In this document: one piece after another, positions 19,338 to 29,637 of the stretch
Layout of the letters: each line of letters opens with the position of its first letter
How positions within the stretch are numbered: position 1 is the stretch's first letter
DNA from: Xanthobacteraceae bacterium
GTDB taxonomy: Bacteria; Pseudomonadota; Alphaproteobacteria; Rhizobiales; Xanthobacteraceae
Reading direction: 5' to 3'
DNA: 64,000 nt
Assembly: GCA_030038995.1 (NCBI GenBank)
Contig: JASHQS010000115.1
Coordinates: forward strand, 39,826 to 103,825
Made by a program: the position numbers and the translations under genes
Notes under the pieces: model-generated
What the model was told of the DNA's origin: nothing
Database searches by the model: none
What the model saw: the letters and a program-made list of their open reading frames with translations, nothing else

Positions 19338-20189
19338 CTAGGGGACGGATGTGAACCCGCCGCCGGAATCCGGTTCGCGCCCGAGCGCCGAGGCAAGCCG
19401 CGCCGCGATCAGCCTGAACAGCAGAGCCTGGCCGGCCTTCGTATAAAAGTGGGCGCCCGGCAAGTGGCGGCAGTCGCAGCGGCCAGTCGTGACTTCTTGC
19501 CATGCCTCTAGCGCTTCAGTACTGACAGACGCGTCACCCTCGCCGCTCACAGCCAGTATCGGACACTCTATCGCCGGGTCGACCTTCGGCATCCATGTTT
19601 CATATGCTTCAAAATCGGCCCGTATCACAGGCACCTGGATTTCCATGAGTTCCCGATCGTCGAGGACGACCTGAAGGGTGCCGCCGAATTGGCGAATTGT
19701 CTCGATCAGCTCCTTGTCGGGCAAGCGATGGAGCGGCCGGGCACGGTGGCAAAAGGCTCCCGGTGCCGCATGACCGCTGACGATCAGATCAAGCGGGGCC
19801 GGGCTCGACGTCGCAATGAGATGGCGCACGAGTTCGAACGCCACGATCGCGCCCATGCTGTGGCCGAACAAGACGAATGGCCGATCGAGCAGCGGGACGA
19901 TCGCCTCGCTTACGGCAGAGACGAGCTCACGCATGCTGCGGATCGGCGGCTCTTTAAATCGACCCTCCCGGCCCGGCAGCTGCACCGCGCAAAGTTCGAC
20001 GTAGCTGGGAAATTCGCCGTTCCAGGCTCGAAACGTGCTGGCGCTGCCGCCGGCGTGCGGCAACAGAAAAAGGCGGACACTTGGATCAACGACCCGTTGC
20101 GGCCGCACCAGCCAACGGCGCGTCTCGCCCTCCTCGACGCTCGATTGATCGTCGCTTTGCAGCGTCATCCGCGCGGACAATGTCGCCAA
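19338..20189 (-). CDS. type II (external) thioesterase
   Basis: LFLLPHAGGSASTFRAW...CAVQLPGREGRFKEPP...FVLFGHSMGAIVAFEL. Confidence 0.92.
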   Translation of the reverse strand: MATLSARMTLQSDDQSSVEEGETRRWLVRPQRVVDPSVRLFLLPHAGGSASTFRAWNGEFPSYVELCAVQLPGREGRFKEPPIRSMRELVSAVSEAIVPLLDRPFVLFGHSMGAIVAFELVRHLIATSSPAPLDLIVSGHAAPGAFCHRARPLHRLPDKELIETIRQFGGTLQVVLDDRELMEIQVPVIRADFEAYETWMPKVDPAIECPILAVSGEGDASVSTEALEAWQEVTTGRCDCRHLPGAHFYTKAGQALLFRLIAARLASALGREPDSGGGFTSVP

Positions 20190-20250
20190 AACATCGAGGT
20201 GGCCGCAATGGCAGGGTCAGCCGCTCCGACACGGCACTTGGCGGCCGCGG

Positions 20251-20487
20251 TCATCCTCGCTCGCTTGCCTGCGGATGATCGGCCGCCATGGCCTCGCGCA
20301 GGGTGCGTGGCCGCATGTCGTTCCATACCTCCTCAATATAGGCCAAGCACTCTGCTTTCATCCCGCTCACGCCGACCTCTTTCCAACCGGCGGGGATTTC
20401 GCGATCTTCCAACCAGATCGAATATTGCTCCTCGTGATTGACTACGACGCGGTATCGCCGTTCGTCTTGCTGAGCGTCATCGATCAT
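20251..20487 (-). CDS. MbtH-like NRPS accessory protein
   Basis: ATG at 20487 with [60 protein letters not shown]. Confidence 0.93.
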   Translation of the reverse strand: MIDDAQQDERRYRVVVNHEEQYSIWLEDREIPAGWKEVGVSGMKAECLAYIEEVWNDMRPRTLREAMAADHPQASERG

Positions 20488-20534
20488 TGTCCTCTCCCGG
20501 CGGCGGCGGCGGATGACTTTAGTTTCTCCGACCA

Positions 20535-22976
20535 ATGCCTCATGTAGAAAGATCAGGTAAGAGCAGGATGAGCTTGCGGCTGGCTTTTCTACCATTTACC
20601 ATTGCATGGCACAAGGAATTCATCCGGTCTGTGGGGTGGCGCGTGCATAGCCGGCGAGAATCCCTGACCGAGTGCGGCAAGCAGGGCACGAATTTCCACA
20701 ATTCAACTTCACCGGCCGTATCACACAGCGCCGAGCTTTATGTGCTGCCGCTCAATAGCGTCCGAAGCATGGATGCAGCACGTGTCGGGCTGAAGGCGGC
20801 GCGGCTTGCGCAAATGATGCGCGAGGGTTTTCGGGTGCCGGATGGGTTTGTATGTACGGTCGAGGCCGGCAGGCGCTTCTATAGCGGCAATAATCTGTCG
20901 TCCGACAGCCCTTCCGAAGCATTTGCGCGCGCCGCTCTTCCCGATGCTGTTGTTGCTGCGCTCGATGACGCTTCCGGCGGCCGTTGGGCCGTCCGCTCGT
21001 CGGCAGTTCATGAAGACGCGACGGATGCATCTTTCGCCGGTTTATACCGCACAATCCTCGACGTGAGCGGTCGGGAGGATCTGCATCGTGCCGTGCGTCT
21101 TTGCTGGGCGGCGATTACGTGTCCCGGGTTGCGCAAGTACCGCTCGGAGCGGGAGTCCAGCGCCGAGCCGCAGCTCGCGCTGCTGATCCAGCGCCAACTT
21201 GCAGCGCGAGTCGCCGGCGCCGCTTGCAGCCACGATCCGCTCAGCGATGCCGATGGCATTGTCATCAGCGCGGTGCGTGGGGTTGCCGCGCCTCTGCTCG
21301 CGGGTGCATGCGATGGTGAGGACTGGATCGTCGGCGAAACATGCGCGTGCCTTCGCAGCCGTGGCGTGCTGACCGCAGCAGAAGCGAGCGCCGTCGCCGC
21401 CCTGGTAGCCGATGTGACGAAGCGGCTGGCGGCTCCCCAACAGGTGGAATGGGCATTCGAGGGAGATCGGCTTTATCTATTGCAGACCCGGCCATTGCCC
21501 GATCGCAGGCCCGAGACGGTGTGGCGGGCGCCGCTCCCCGGAGCGTGGTTGCGTAATGTCCGTCTCGGCGAATGGCTGGGAGCGCCGGTGACGCCGTTGA
21601 TGGCGAGCTGGTTGCTACCCGCACTTGAACGTGGTGCCTCCGCGTTTCGTCGTCGCTGGACCGGCTTATCGATGCCGCAGCCGCCGAGCGTACGGGTTCA
21701 CGGTTGGTATTTTGCCAACGTCAATTCCGTGCCGCACAAGCTGTCCGGAATCGTTCTCATGATGGTCCGGATCGCTGCGCATCTTGCACGCCATCCGCGG
21801 CGCGGAACGATCGTGTTCATGGGGGCGTTGAGCGATCCCGCAGCACGACTGTGTCTGCAGGAGTGGGACCGTCACAATGGGGCAACCGTCCAAGCATGGT
21901 TGCAGGGGCTTGCCGAGCGATTGCCGCAGCTTGATGGCAAGCAGCAGCTGCTGCAGCTCGATCGCCTGGTCCAACACGTCGCGCAGGGCTTCGGCCTGTT
22001 ATCCGGTATTTGTAGCGCCGCTTGGAACGCCGAGCTTCTTCTCGTTGAACATTGTCGGCGTCATCTGCCGCCGGAGTTTGGGGCTATGGCACAGCGGTTG
22101 CTGTGCGGTCTATCGCCGCCCGCGCCGGAACCGAGCATGGCACTGACGCTCGATTGGGCGGAGCCGACGGCGCAAGAGTTGAATCTGCCGCATGATTCCG
22201 GCATGCGGGCGGCGCGGATCGAGGCCGCAGCGGCGGAACGGGACCGCGCGGCCGGCAGGATTTTCGAGACGTTGGCGGCGAACGAGCCCGCGCGCAAGCG
22301 CTTCGTACGGCTGCTCGATCGGGCATCCCGTTTGGCCAAGAACCGCAGCCGCTGTGCTCGGGAAGCCACCCGCTGTTGGCCGCTCATGCGCCGCGCGCTG
22401 CTTGCGCTCGGCGCTATATGCGTCGACACGGGAAGCCTGGAGCATGTGGAGGACGTCTTTTTCCTCGATCGGGCGGAATTGGAGGCCTGCTTGGATGGGC
22501 ATTCTCCTGATTTGCGTGCCGCCGTGCGGGAGCGGCGCACACTGCACCGCCGCCAACGCCGCCTCGCGCCGCCGCTACAACTGGGCAGCCTGCCGGCTTC
22601 GTTCCAACGCGCCCTGGCCATCGCCGAAGTGCTGCGGGAAGCCCCGCGCTCGGCGGGATTGATGAAAGGCTTGCCCGCTAGTCCGGGCCGCGCCAGTGGT
22701 GCGGTGCGAATCATTCATGAGGCCGCCGAATTGGCCGAGCTGCGTCAAGGCGAGGTTCTCGTCGCACCGCTTTTAGTGCCGGCCTGGGTGCCGTTGGCCG
22801 TTCAAGCGAGCGCCGCCGTGGTTGATACTGGCAATCACCTGGCCCACGCGTGCATGGTTGCACGCGAGATCGGCCTCCCCTGCGTCGTCGGTGTGGGGCA
22901 TGCGACCACGTCTTTGCGCACGGGCGAATGGATTACCGTGGATGGCAGCTCCGGGACCGTGGAGCGGGTCGACTAG
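20535..22976 (+). CDS. PEP-utilizing dikinase, rifampin phosphotransferase-like (ATP-grasp + swivelling His domain); true start probably downstream of 20535
   Basis: [59 protein letters not shown]-term [69 protein letters not shown]. Confidence 0.8.
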   Translation: MPHVERSGKSRMSLRLAFLPFTIAWHKEFIRSVGWRVHSRRESLTECGKQGTNFHNSTSPAVSHSAELYVLPLNSVRSMDAARVGLKAARLAQMMREGFRVPDGFVCTVEAGRRFYSGNNLSSDSPSEAFARAALPDAVVAALDDASGGRWAVRSSAVHEDATDASFAGLYRTILDVSGREDLHRAVRLCWAAITCPGLRKYRSERESSAEPQLALLIQRQLAARVAGAACSHDPLSDADGIVISAVRGVAAPLLAGACDGEDWIVGETCACLRSRGVLTAAEASAVAALVADVTKRLAAPQQVEWAFEGDRLYLLQTRPLPDRRPETVWRAPLPGAWLRNVRLGEWLGAPVTPLMASWLLPALERGASAFRRRWTGLSMPQPPSVRVHGWYFANVNSVPHKLSGIVLMMVRIAAHLARHPRRGTIVFMGALSDPAARLCLQEWDRHNGATVQAWLQGLAERLPQLDGKQQLLQLDRLVQHVAQGFGLLSGICSAAWNAELLLVEHCRRHLPPEFGAMAQRLLCGLSPPAPEPSMALTLDWAEPTAQELNLPHDSGMRAARIEAAAAERDRAAGRIFETLAANEPARKRFVRLLDRASRLAKNRSRCAREATRCWPLMRRALLALGAICVDTGSLEHVEDVFFLDRAELEACLDGHSPDLRAAVRERRTLHRRQRRLAPPLQLGSLPASFQRALAIAEVLREAPRSAGLMKGLPASPGRASGAVRIIHEAAELAELRQGEVLVAPLLVPAWVPLAVQASAAVVDTGNHLAHACMVAREIGLPCVVGVGHATTSLRTGEWITVDGSSGTVERVD

Positions 22977-22991
22977 TCTGAGGCAGCAGTC

Positions 22992-24449
22992 ATGGGCGTT
23001 CGCAATGGGGCGCAATATCTCGACTCGCTCAAGGATGATCGGCTCATCATCTATGACGGCCGCCCCGTCGGATCGGTGGCAGACGAGCCGGGTTTGCGCA
23101 ACACGGCTAAAGTAGTTGCACAGTTTTACGATTTTCAAACGAGCGCTGAAAACCTCGACAGCATGACCTATTGTACCGCCGATGGCGAACGGGTCGGCAT
23201 GGCCTTCAAAGAGGCGCGCACCAAGGACGCCTTGCGCCAGCGCGCGGTCGCGTACGGCCTTTGGGCGGAAGTGACATGCGGGTTCATGGGCCGCAGCCCC
23301 GATTACATGAACAGCTTTCTGTCGACGCTCGGCAGCGTGTCCGTGCTGCTCTCGGACGTCGATCCGCAGCTGGGCGAGCGCGCCCGCAACATCTACCTCG
23401 AAGCACGCAGCCGGGATCTCTGTTACACCCATACGTTTGCCGAGCCGTTCAAGGTGCTGCCGGCGCCCCCGCACGAGCCGGCGCCGGCCTGCATTGTCGT
23501 GCGGGAGACTGATGACGGCCTCGTCATCCGAGGAGCGCGCGCGCTTGCCACGCTGGCACCTTTCGCCAACATGAACTTCGATCTCCCTGGGGGCGCCGCT
23601 TGTCGACACAACGACATCCCGTACTTGTGCGGGTTCGTGACGCCGGTTGCGGCACCAGGGTTGCGCTGGATCTGCCGTGACAAGCACGACGTCAACCACA
23701 CGGATTCGCGGCTGGCAGCGCGCCTGGACGAAATGGACTGCGTCGCGATCTTCGACGACTGCCTCATCCCGTGGAGCTCGGTGTACATGTTCGTGCCGCT
23801 TTCGGCGGCACTGCCCGGTTTTGATTACGTGATGTCAGTGCTGCAGCATCACGTGCTAATCCGCTCGATTGCCAAGACCCGGTTTGTATTGGGCTTGGCG
23901 CATCTGATCGCAGAATCCTCCCGCGTCAACCAGTTCATCAATGTCCAGGAGCGGCTGGGAGAGATGGTATGCTGGTTACGCACGCTCGAGGCATTCGCCG
24001 TAGCGGCGGTGGAGGATGCGGTATTTGAGGAACGCAGTCAGATCTTTTATCCGAATCCGCGCACCACGGAAGTCGCGGGGATATGGGCGGCGCAACTGTA
24101 TCCGCGGATGATCAGCCACCTTCTTGATCTGGGCGGCAGCCGTCACGTCTCGACCACGCAGGAGCGGACGCTCGACTTGTTGGGCGATCTCGCGGAACAG
24201 CACTTCCGCGGCGACAGCACCGATGCCAAGGAGAACATAGCGCTGTTTCGCCTCGCGTGGGAGGTGGCTGGCAGCACGTGGGGCGCGCGACAAGACCTTT
24301 ACGAGCGCTTTCATTTCGGCGACGCGACGCTGCGCAAGGTTGGCGGCTATCTGCGGTTCGACCGATCTCAAGCGGTTGAGATGGTGCGCCGAATTCTCAG
24401 TTCGCCATTGCAGTCCGATGCGATCTTCCCCGTGCCGAAACGCAATTGA
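22992..24449 (+). CDS. 4-hydroxyphenylacetate 3-hydroxylase (HpaB/PvcC) family FADH2-dependent monooxygenase
   Basis: GAQYLDSLKDDRLIIYDGRPVGSVADEPGLRNTAKVVAQFYD...NHTDSRLAARLDEMDCVAIFDDCLIPWSSVYMF. Confidence 0.88.
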   Translation: MGVRNGAQYLDSLKDDRLIIYDGRPVGSVADEPGLRNTAKVVAQFYDFQTSAENLDSMTYCTADGERVGMAFKEARTKDALRQRAVAYGLWAEVTCGFMGRSPDYMNSFLSTLGSVSVLLSDVDPQLGERARNIYLEARSRDLCYTHTFAEPFKVLPAPPHEPAPACIVVRETDDGLVIRGARALATLAPFANMNFDLPGGAACRHNDIPYLCGFVTPVAAPGLRWICRDKHDVNHTDSRLAARLDEMDCVAIFDDCLIPWSSVYMFVPLSAALPGFDYVMSVLQHHVLIRSIAKTRFVLGLAHLIAESSRVNQFINVQERLGEMVCWLRTLEAFAVAAVEDAVFEERSQIFYPNPRTTEVAGIWAAQLYPRMISHLLDLGGSRHVSTTQERTLDLLGDLAEQHFRGDSTDAKENIALFRLAWEVAGSTWGARQDLYERFHFGDATLRKVGGYLRFDRSQAVEMVRRILSSPLQSDAIFPVPKRN

Positions 24450-24450
24450 G

Positions 24451-25407
24451 ATGACAGTGGCCCAGCGCGACACTCCGGTGCGGTTGCGTTTGGCGAAAAC
24501 CGCGCATTTGGCGCACTATTTCGAAAGACGCGGCGACGCGCTCGCGTTTTATCGGCGTGTCCGCAGGGTCGGGGAGCCCCCGCCGGCATTCGGCGCCGAG
24601 CATGTGCTTTATCATTCCTGGCTGCCCGGCTTCCTGGAACTCGACCGAGGCGAGGTCGAGCTCATCCGCCTCTGGATCAAGCAGGGCGGTTCCCCTCCAT
24701 CGCTGTCGGGCGCGCTCAGCGCGACGCTTGCCGCCCGCGGCTGGTGCGACGCCAATGCCGAGATGCGGCTGGATCAGCTGCTGGAAAAGGCCTTCACGGT
24801 GTTTCCGGCGGTGCAAAATCCCGTCGAGCTAGGCGCGTTTCTCGGCGAAGTGGCCACACGGCGGCCCCGCACCATCGTGGAAATCGGCACCGCTGGCGGC
24901 GGTACGCTCTATTGCCTGTGCCAGCTCGCCGCCGCCGATGCGCTTATCGTCAGCATCGATTTCCCCGGTGATCGCTACGGCGAGGGGGCGGACGACCAAG
25001 AGTGCCAGCTGTTCGCGAGCTTCGTCGCCGCGGAACAAAGACTCGAATTCATCAGGGATCGTTCGTTTCACCATAGCACCAAGCGCGATCTTGCGAAACT
25101 TCTCGCGGGCCGCAGAGTCGACTTGTTATTGATTGATGGCGACCATTCTTACGCGGGGGCGAAATCCGACTTCGACATGTATCGGGAGTTCGTGGCGCCG
25201 GGTGGGCTCATCGTCTTCCACGATATTTTGATGTTTCCCGACACCTGGGGCCGAGGTTTCGATGTCGGAATCTTGTGGCAGGAGATCGCCGGAAAATTTC
25301 ATACGCGCGAAATCATCGATCTGAGCGCGCCGCCGCTTCCGCCGCCGCCGAACGAGGCGGAACATTGGGGACTGCCGGCGCTCGGATTTGGATTGGTGAT
25401 GCCGTGA
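24451..25407 (+). CDS. class I SAM methyltransferase, CmcI/Methyltransf_24-like
   Basis: ATG at 24451. TIVEIGTAGGGTLYCLCQLAAADALIVSIDFPGDRYG...RVDLLLIDGDHSYAGAKSDFDMYREFVAPGGLIVFHDI. Confidence 0.75.
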   Translation: MTVAQRDTPVRLRLAKTAHLAHYFERRGDALAFYRRVRRVGEPPPAFGAEHVLYHSWLPGFLELDRGEVELIRLWIKQGGSPPSLSGALSATLAARGWCDANAEMRLDQLLEKAFTVFPAVQNPVELGAFLGEVATRRPRTIVEIGTAGGGTLYCLCQLAAADALIVSIDFPGDRYGEGADDQECQLFASFVAAEQRLEFIRDRSFHHSTKRDLAKLLAGRRVDLLLIDGDHSYAGAKSDFDMYREFVAPGGLIVFHDILMFPDTWGRGFDVGILWQEIAGKFHTREIIDLSAPPLPPPPNEAEHWGLPALGFGLVMP

Positions 25408-25686
25408 AATCCGCACGCGGCGGACAGCGTGGTGTTCTTGTGAGCGGCGGCCAATTCCTCGCTCGTGCAAGCTGCGGGCCGCGCGTCGCGCGTCACGCGG
25501 TTGCCGATCGCCGTCGCCGCGCCCACGCGCTGGATGCCGCCACCTGCCAAGCTCGCGCCGTTTTCGGTGAGTCGGCGAGATTGACACCAAACGTTGTACT
25601 CAAAGACGCGCGTTGGTTGCACGAGCGCGAACTCTGAGGCATATTGGACGAGGCCGGTCGAGACCTTCTTCTGACAAGGGGTACGG

Positions 25687-26380
25687 ATGAATAAGCCGCT
25701 CGAACCGCACGATTACTGGCTCAGGCAAATCGGATCTGTGGACCTGGTTCCGCTGCCGTTCTGGCCCGCAGCGGCGGGCGAGGCGGCCGAGGCGATCGAG
25801 GTCGACCTTGATCCCGCCGTGGCGACGTTATTGCATCGTCTCACTAACGGCGCAGCTTTGCTCAACCATGCCGCCGTGATCGCGGCGACCCAGGTGACGC
25901 TTGCTCTGCAGTCGGAAGCATGCGTCGTTGCCGTCGGCAGCCCACCGCGGCTGCAAAACGGGCTCGCCCCGCCGGCCAATCTTCTTCCCATAATACAGCG
26001 TGTCAGCGCCGATCTTTGCTTCTCCGAACTGCTGGTCGCGGTTCGCCAATCATTATTGGATGCATTCGCGATTCAGGATTTCTCTTGCTCTGCTTTTTTC
26101 AAGGATTTTTTTGCCCGCAGCAGCGCCGTGGAGATGATTGCGGTTAGCCTGGCGGGATTCTCGGGTCAGCTCAGCGAGACGCCAGCCGTTACTATCGAGG
26201 CCGTCGTCGACCCGGTGCGCGTACACTTCCGTATTGCGCCGCAGCGGCGTTTTGCACGCAGCGCGTTGCTGTCGTTCTTGCATGGCGTGGCACGGGTGCT
26301 GGCCCACGGCCTGCGCGACCACGCGAAGACGCTGCGGAATATCGATGCCGCGCCGGGGGACCGGCTGGCCAGATTGGCTG
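25687..26380 (+). other. C-lobe-only condensation-like domain (NRPS2 N-terminus)
   Basis: DYWLRQIG...VAVGSPPRLQNG..PPANLLPI...FSELLVAVRQSLLDAFAIQDF...LSFLHGVARVL...RLARLAEWNAT aligns by eye with the C-terminal half of the complete C domain in the same protein (DYWRRQLADL...VVISSPVANRN...FRELLARIRRVTIEAYDHQD...). Confidence 0.7.
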
Positions 26381-29300
26381 AGTGGAACGCGACCGCCGGC
26401 CGCGTGCGCGCAGGTTCGGTCATCAGCCGGTTCGAGCGCGAGGCGGCGCGACGGCCCGAGGCTCTCGCTCTCGCCGGGGAGCAGCCGACGACCTATCACG
26501 AATTGAACCGCCGGGCTGCCGCGCTGGCCCGGCGTTTGCTCAAATGCGGCGTCGCGCCCGAGCAAAGGGTTGCACTCCGCCTCGAGCGGCCTGCCGCGAT
26601 GGTGATCGCCATCCTGGCAACGCTCAAGGCCGGCGGCGCCTTCGTACCGCTCGATCCGCGTTATCCGACTGCCCGCATCCAACGGATCATTGCCGATGCC
26701 AGACCGAGGGTGATCGTCACGGATGACGGCACTCTCGATCAAATCGCTGCCGGTGACGCGGCGGTTCTGCCTGTCGAAACGCCGGGCGATCCGGAAATTC
26801 CCGATTTGCATGATATGGCGAGTCCCGTCGTTCATTCCGACCAGCTCGCTTATCTGATCTACACCTCCGGATCGACAGGAGAACCGCGGGGAGTGCTGGT
26901 CACGCACGGCAGCTTGTCCAACGCCATCCATTATTTCGGCGACCGCGACCGCATAGACCGGCACAGCCGCGTAAGTCAGATTTGTTCATTCGGTTTCGAT
27001 GCCTCGGTGTTTGAAATTTTCCTCGCACTGACGCGCGGCGCGGTGCTGTGCATCGCACCGCAGGAGGCCCGGGCATCGGGCGGAGCGTTGGGAAAGTTCC
27101 TGCGCGAGCAAGCCGTCGACGTGATCGGCGCCGTTACTCCGGCGGTCCTCGCCCTGGTCGAGCCAAACGACTGCAGCGGCGTCCGCGCCATTAACATCGG
27201 AGCTGACCGGTGCCCGGCCGATCTCGCCGACCAGTGGGGGCCGGGACGCCTGCTACTCAACTGCTACGGACCGACCGAGGCGACGATCGATTGCATTTGT
27301 GCGCCCTGCCCGGGACAGGTCGGAGCGCCGCCAATCGGCAAACCGATCACAAACACTCGTGCGTATGTTTTGGACGGCGACATGCGGCCGGTGGCCGTTG
27401 GTACGATCGGACAACTCTACATCGGTGGCAGCCCTGTGGCGCGCGGGTACCACGGCCAGCCGGGCTATACCGCCGAGCGTTTCGTGCCGGATCCGTTCGC
27501 GGATCAACCGGGCGCGCGTCTCTATCGCACCGGCGACCTTGCCCGCTGGCGGGCGGACGGCACGCTCGACTTTTGCGGCCGCAGCGACCGGCAAGCCAAG
27601 GTCGACGGCCTGCGCATCGAACTCGGCGAGATCGAAGCGGAACTGGCCCGGCATCCAGCGCTCAAAGAAGTGGCCGTCGAGATCAAGCCGGATGAAACGG
27701 GGCAGCGGCGGCTGATTGCCTATGCCGTGCCGAACGGATCGCTGCCGCCAGCGCGCCAATTGCGCGACTATCTTTCCCGCGTCTTGCCGGTCTATATGCT
27801 TCCTTCAGCGTTCGTCGCCGTGGAGCGCTTTCCGCTCAACGCGAACGGCAAGCTCGACCGCAACGCGCTCCCCACGTCCTCCCGCGCGAGCGACACGGCG
27901 GCACCAGGCGACGCCCAAGGCGAAGCGGTCGAGCCGCGAGGCGAAATCGAGCGCGCGCTGGCGGATATCTGGAAGGAAATCCTCGGCGTCGAACGGATCG
28001 GACGCGACGATAATTTTTTCGATCTTGGCGGGCGATCGCTGCAAGTCACGCGGGTCATGTCGAAGATCGTGAAGGCATGCGGCGTCGGTCTTCCGCTCGA
28101 GACGATGTTTAACGCACCGACGATCGCCGGTCTTGCAGCCGCGATTGTCGCCGAGCAGGCTGGTGGGAGTGATCGGTCTGCGTCGCTGGCCCGGGTCACT
28201 GCGCGGCCCAGCGTGTTGCCGCTGTCGTTCTCGCAGCAACGCCTGTGGTTTCTGCAACAGGTTCTGCCGCCGGAAACAGCTGCAGTGTACAATGGCGCGG
28301 TGCCGGTCCGTCTGCATGGACCGCTTGACGCCGACGTTCTGGCCGCCTGCTTCAATGAAGTCATTCGCCGGCACGAGGTTCTGCGTACCGCATTTCGCGT
28401 CGTCGACGGCGAGCCGGCGCAGATCGTCCTTGCGGAGCTGCCGTTTGCAATCGGCCGGGTCGACCTGCGGCAGATGGCGCGCGTGCAGCAACTGGTGGAG
28501 GCCGAACGCATCGTGGAGGCTGATGCGCGCCGGCCTTTCGATCTGGAGCACCCTCCGCTCCTGCGCGCGCAACTGATCGCGCTGGCGGATGACGAATTCG
28601 TTCTCCTGCTCAACATCCACCATATAATCTTTGACGGATGGTCCGTCGGGGTGTTGCTGAGCGAGCTTTCCCGCCTCTATGCCGCATTCGTGCACGGTGA
28701 TCCTTCCCCGCTTCCCGCATTGCCGCTGCAGTACGCTGATTTTGCCATCTGGCAGCGACGTTGGCTCGAAGAGCATCGGTTCGCGCAGCAGTTCGACTAC
28801 TGGCGCCGGCAACTCGCTGACCTGCCGGATCTGCTGTTGCCGACCAATTCCGAACGGCCGAAGCTGCCCACTTACCGCGGCGCGATCGAATCGTTCCGTC
28901 TGTTGGAGCGTCTCACCAGGGACCTCAAGCTGTTAAGCCGCGAGGCAGATGTGACGCTGTTCATGACCCTTCTCGCCGGGTTGAAGACGCTCTTTCATCG
29001 CTACACGGCCCAAGAGGACGTCGTCATCAGTTCGCCGGTCGCAAACCGCAATCGCGCCGAGATCGAAGGCCTGATTGGATTTTTCGTCAACTCGCTTGTG
29101 CTCAGGACGGATCTGTCGGGCGCGCCCAGCTTCCGTGAATTACTGGCCCGAATCCGCCGCGTGACCATCGAGGCATACGATCACCAGGATGTACCGTTCG
29201 AGCGGCTGGTCGAGATCCTGCGGCCAAACCGTATGGCAACGCACAATCCGCTGTTCCGCGCCGCGTTTTCGCTACAGAACGGGCCAACGCCGATCGTTGC

Positions 29301-29601
29301 GCCGCCGGGGTTCACGATCACGCCATGGCCGGTTCACAACCGGACCGCCAAGTTCGATTTCGTGCTGGCCATGATCGATACCGACTCCGGACTGGTCGGC
29401 GACATCGAATATTCAAGCGAGCTTTTCGAGCATGACACGATCTGCGAGATGATCGAGCTGTACCGTATCCTGCTGGAATCGGTCGTCCGCGACCCCGATC
29501 AGGCGCTGATGGAAATTCCGCTTGTGGCGGAACAGCCGATCGCTGCCCAACGGCTGCGAGTCCCGGCAACGGAGCGCATCCGAGAGACCTTCACGTTCTG
29601 A
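25687..29601 (+). CDS. NRPS2: isolated condensation C-lobe - A - PCP - C, tail ...RIRETFTF
   Basis: N-terminal ~230 aa begin at PHDYWLRQIG and lack HHxxxDG; A: LIYTSGSTGEPRGV, NCYGPTEA, YRTGDLARW; PCP DDNFFDLGGRSLQ; C HHIIFDGWSVGV. Confidence 0.93.
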   Translation: MNKPLEPHDYWLRQIGSVDLVPLPFWPAAAGEAAEAIEVDLDPAVATLLHRLTNGAALLNHAAVIAATQVTLALQSEACVVAVGSPPRLQNGLAPPANLLPIIQRVSADLCFSELLVAVRQSLLDAFAIQDFSCSAFFKDFFARSSAVEMIAVSLAGFSGQLSETPAVTIEAVVDPVRVHFRIAPQRRFARSALLSFLHGVARVLAHGLRDHAKTLRNIDAAPGDRLARLAEWNATAGRVRAGSVISRFEREAARRPEALALAGEQPTTYHELNRRAAALARRLLKCGVAPEQRVALRLERPAAMVIAILATLKAGGAFVPLDPRYPTARIQRIIADARPRVIVTDDGTLDQIAAGDAAVLPVETPGDPEIPDLHDMASPVVHSDQLAYLIYTSGSTGEPRGVLVTHGSLSNAIHYFGDRDRIDRHSRVSQICSFGFDASVFEIFLALTRGAVLCIAPQEARASGGALGKFLREQAVDVIGAVTPAVLALVEPNDCSGVRAINIGADRCPADLADQWGPGRLLLNCYGPTEATIDCICAPCPGQVGAPPIGKPITNTRAYVLDGDMRPVAVGTIGQLYIGGSPVARGYHGQPGYTAERFVPDPFADQPGARLYRTGDLARWRADGTLDFCGRSDRQAKVDGLRIELGEIEAELARHPALKEVAVEIKPDETGQRRLIAYAVPNGSLPPARQLRDYLSRVLPVYMLPSAFVAVERFPLNANGKLDRNALPTSSRASDTAAPGDAQGEAVEPRGEIERALADIWKEILGVERIGRDDNFFDLGGRSLQVTRVMSKIVKACGVGLPLETMFNAPTIAGLAAAIVAEQAGGSDRSASLARVTARPSVLPLSFSQQRLWFLQQVLPPETAAVYNGAVPVRLHGPLDADVLAACFNEVIRRHEVLRTAFRVVDGEPAQIVLAELPFAIGRVDLRQMARVQQLVEAERIVEADARRPFDLEHPPLLRAQLIALADDEFVLLLNIHHIIFDGWSVGVLLSELSRLYAAFVHGDPSPLPALPLQYADFAIWQRRWLEEHRFAQQFDYWRRQLADLPDLLLPTNSERPKLPTYRGAIESFRLLERLTRDLKLLSREADVTLFMTLLAGLKTLFHRYTAQEDVVISSPVANRNRAEIEGLIGFFVNSLVLRTDLSGAPSFRELLARIRRVTIEAYDHQDVPFERLVEILRPNRMATHNPLFRAAFSLQNGPTPIVAPPGFTITPWPVHNRTAKFDFVLAMIDTDSGLVGDIEYSSELFEHDTICEMIELYRILLESVVRDPDQALMEIPLVAEQPIAAQRLRVPATERIRETFTF

Positions 29602-29637
29602 ACGATCTCCGCGACGCTCAGTAGTTGGAATGCTTCG

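Noticed and set aside
20640-20700. Possible riboswitch-like segment (CCGGCGAGAATCCCTGACCGAGTGCGGCAA) before the dikinase
   Set aside because: Could not match it to any riboswitch consensus I know; probably 5' coding or untranslated sequence.
25408-25686. Small ORFs in the gap between the CmcI-like gene and NRPS2 (e.g. 25299..25622 minus)
   Set aside because: Overlap the methyltransferase 3' end, no motifs; probably non-coding leader.
29602-29637. Cobalamin riboswitch ahead of the B12-radical SAM genes
   Set aside because: Only ~36 nt separate NRPS2 and the first radical SAM gene; too short and no B12-box seen.
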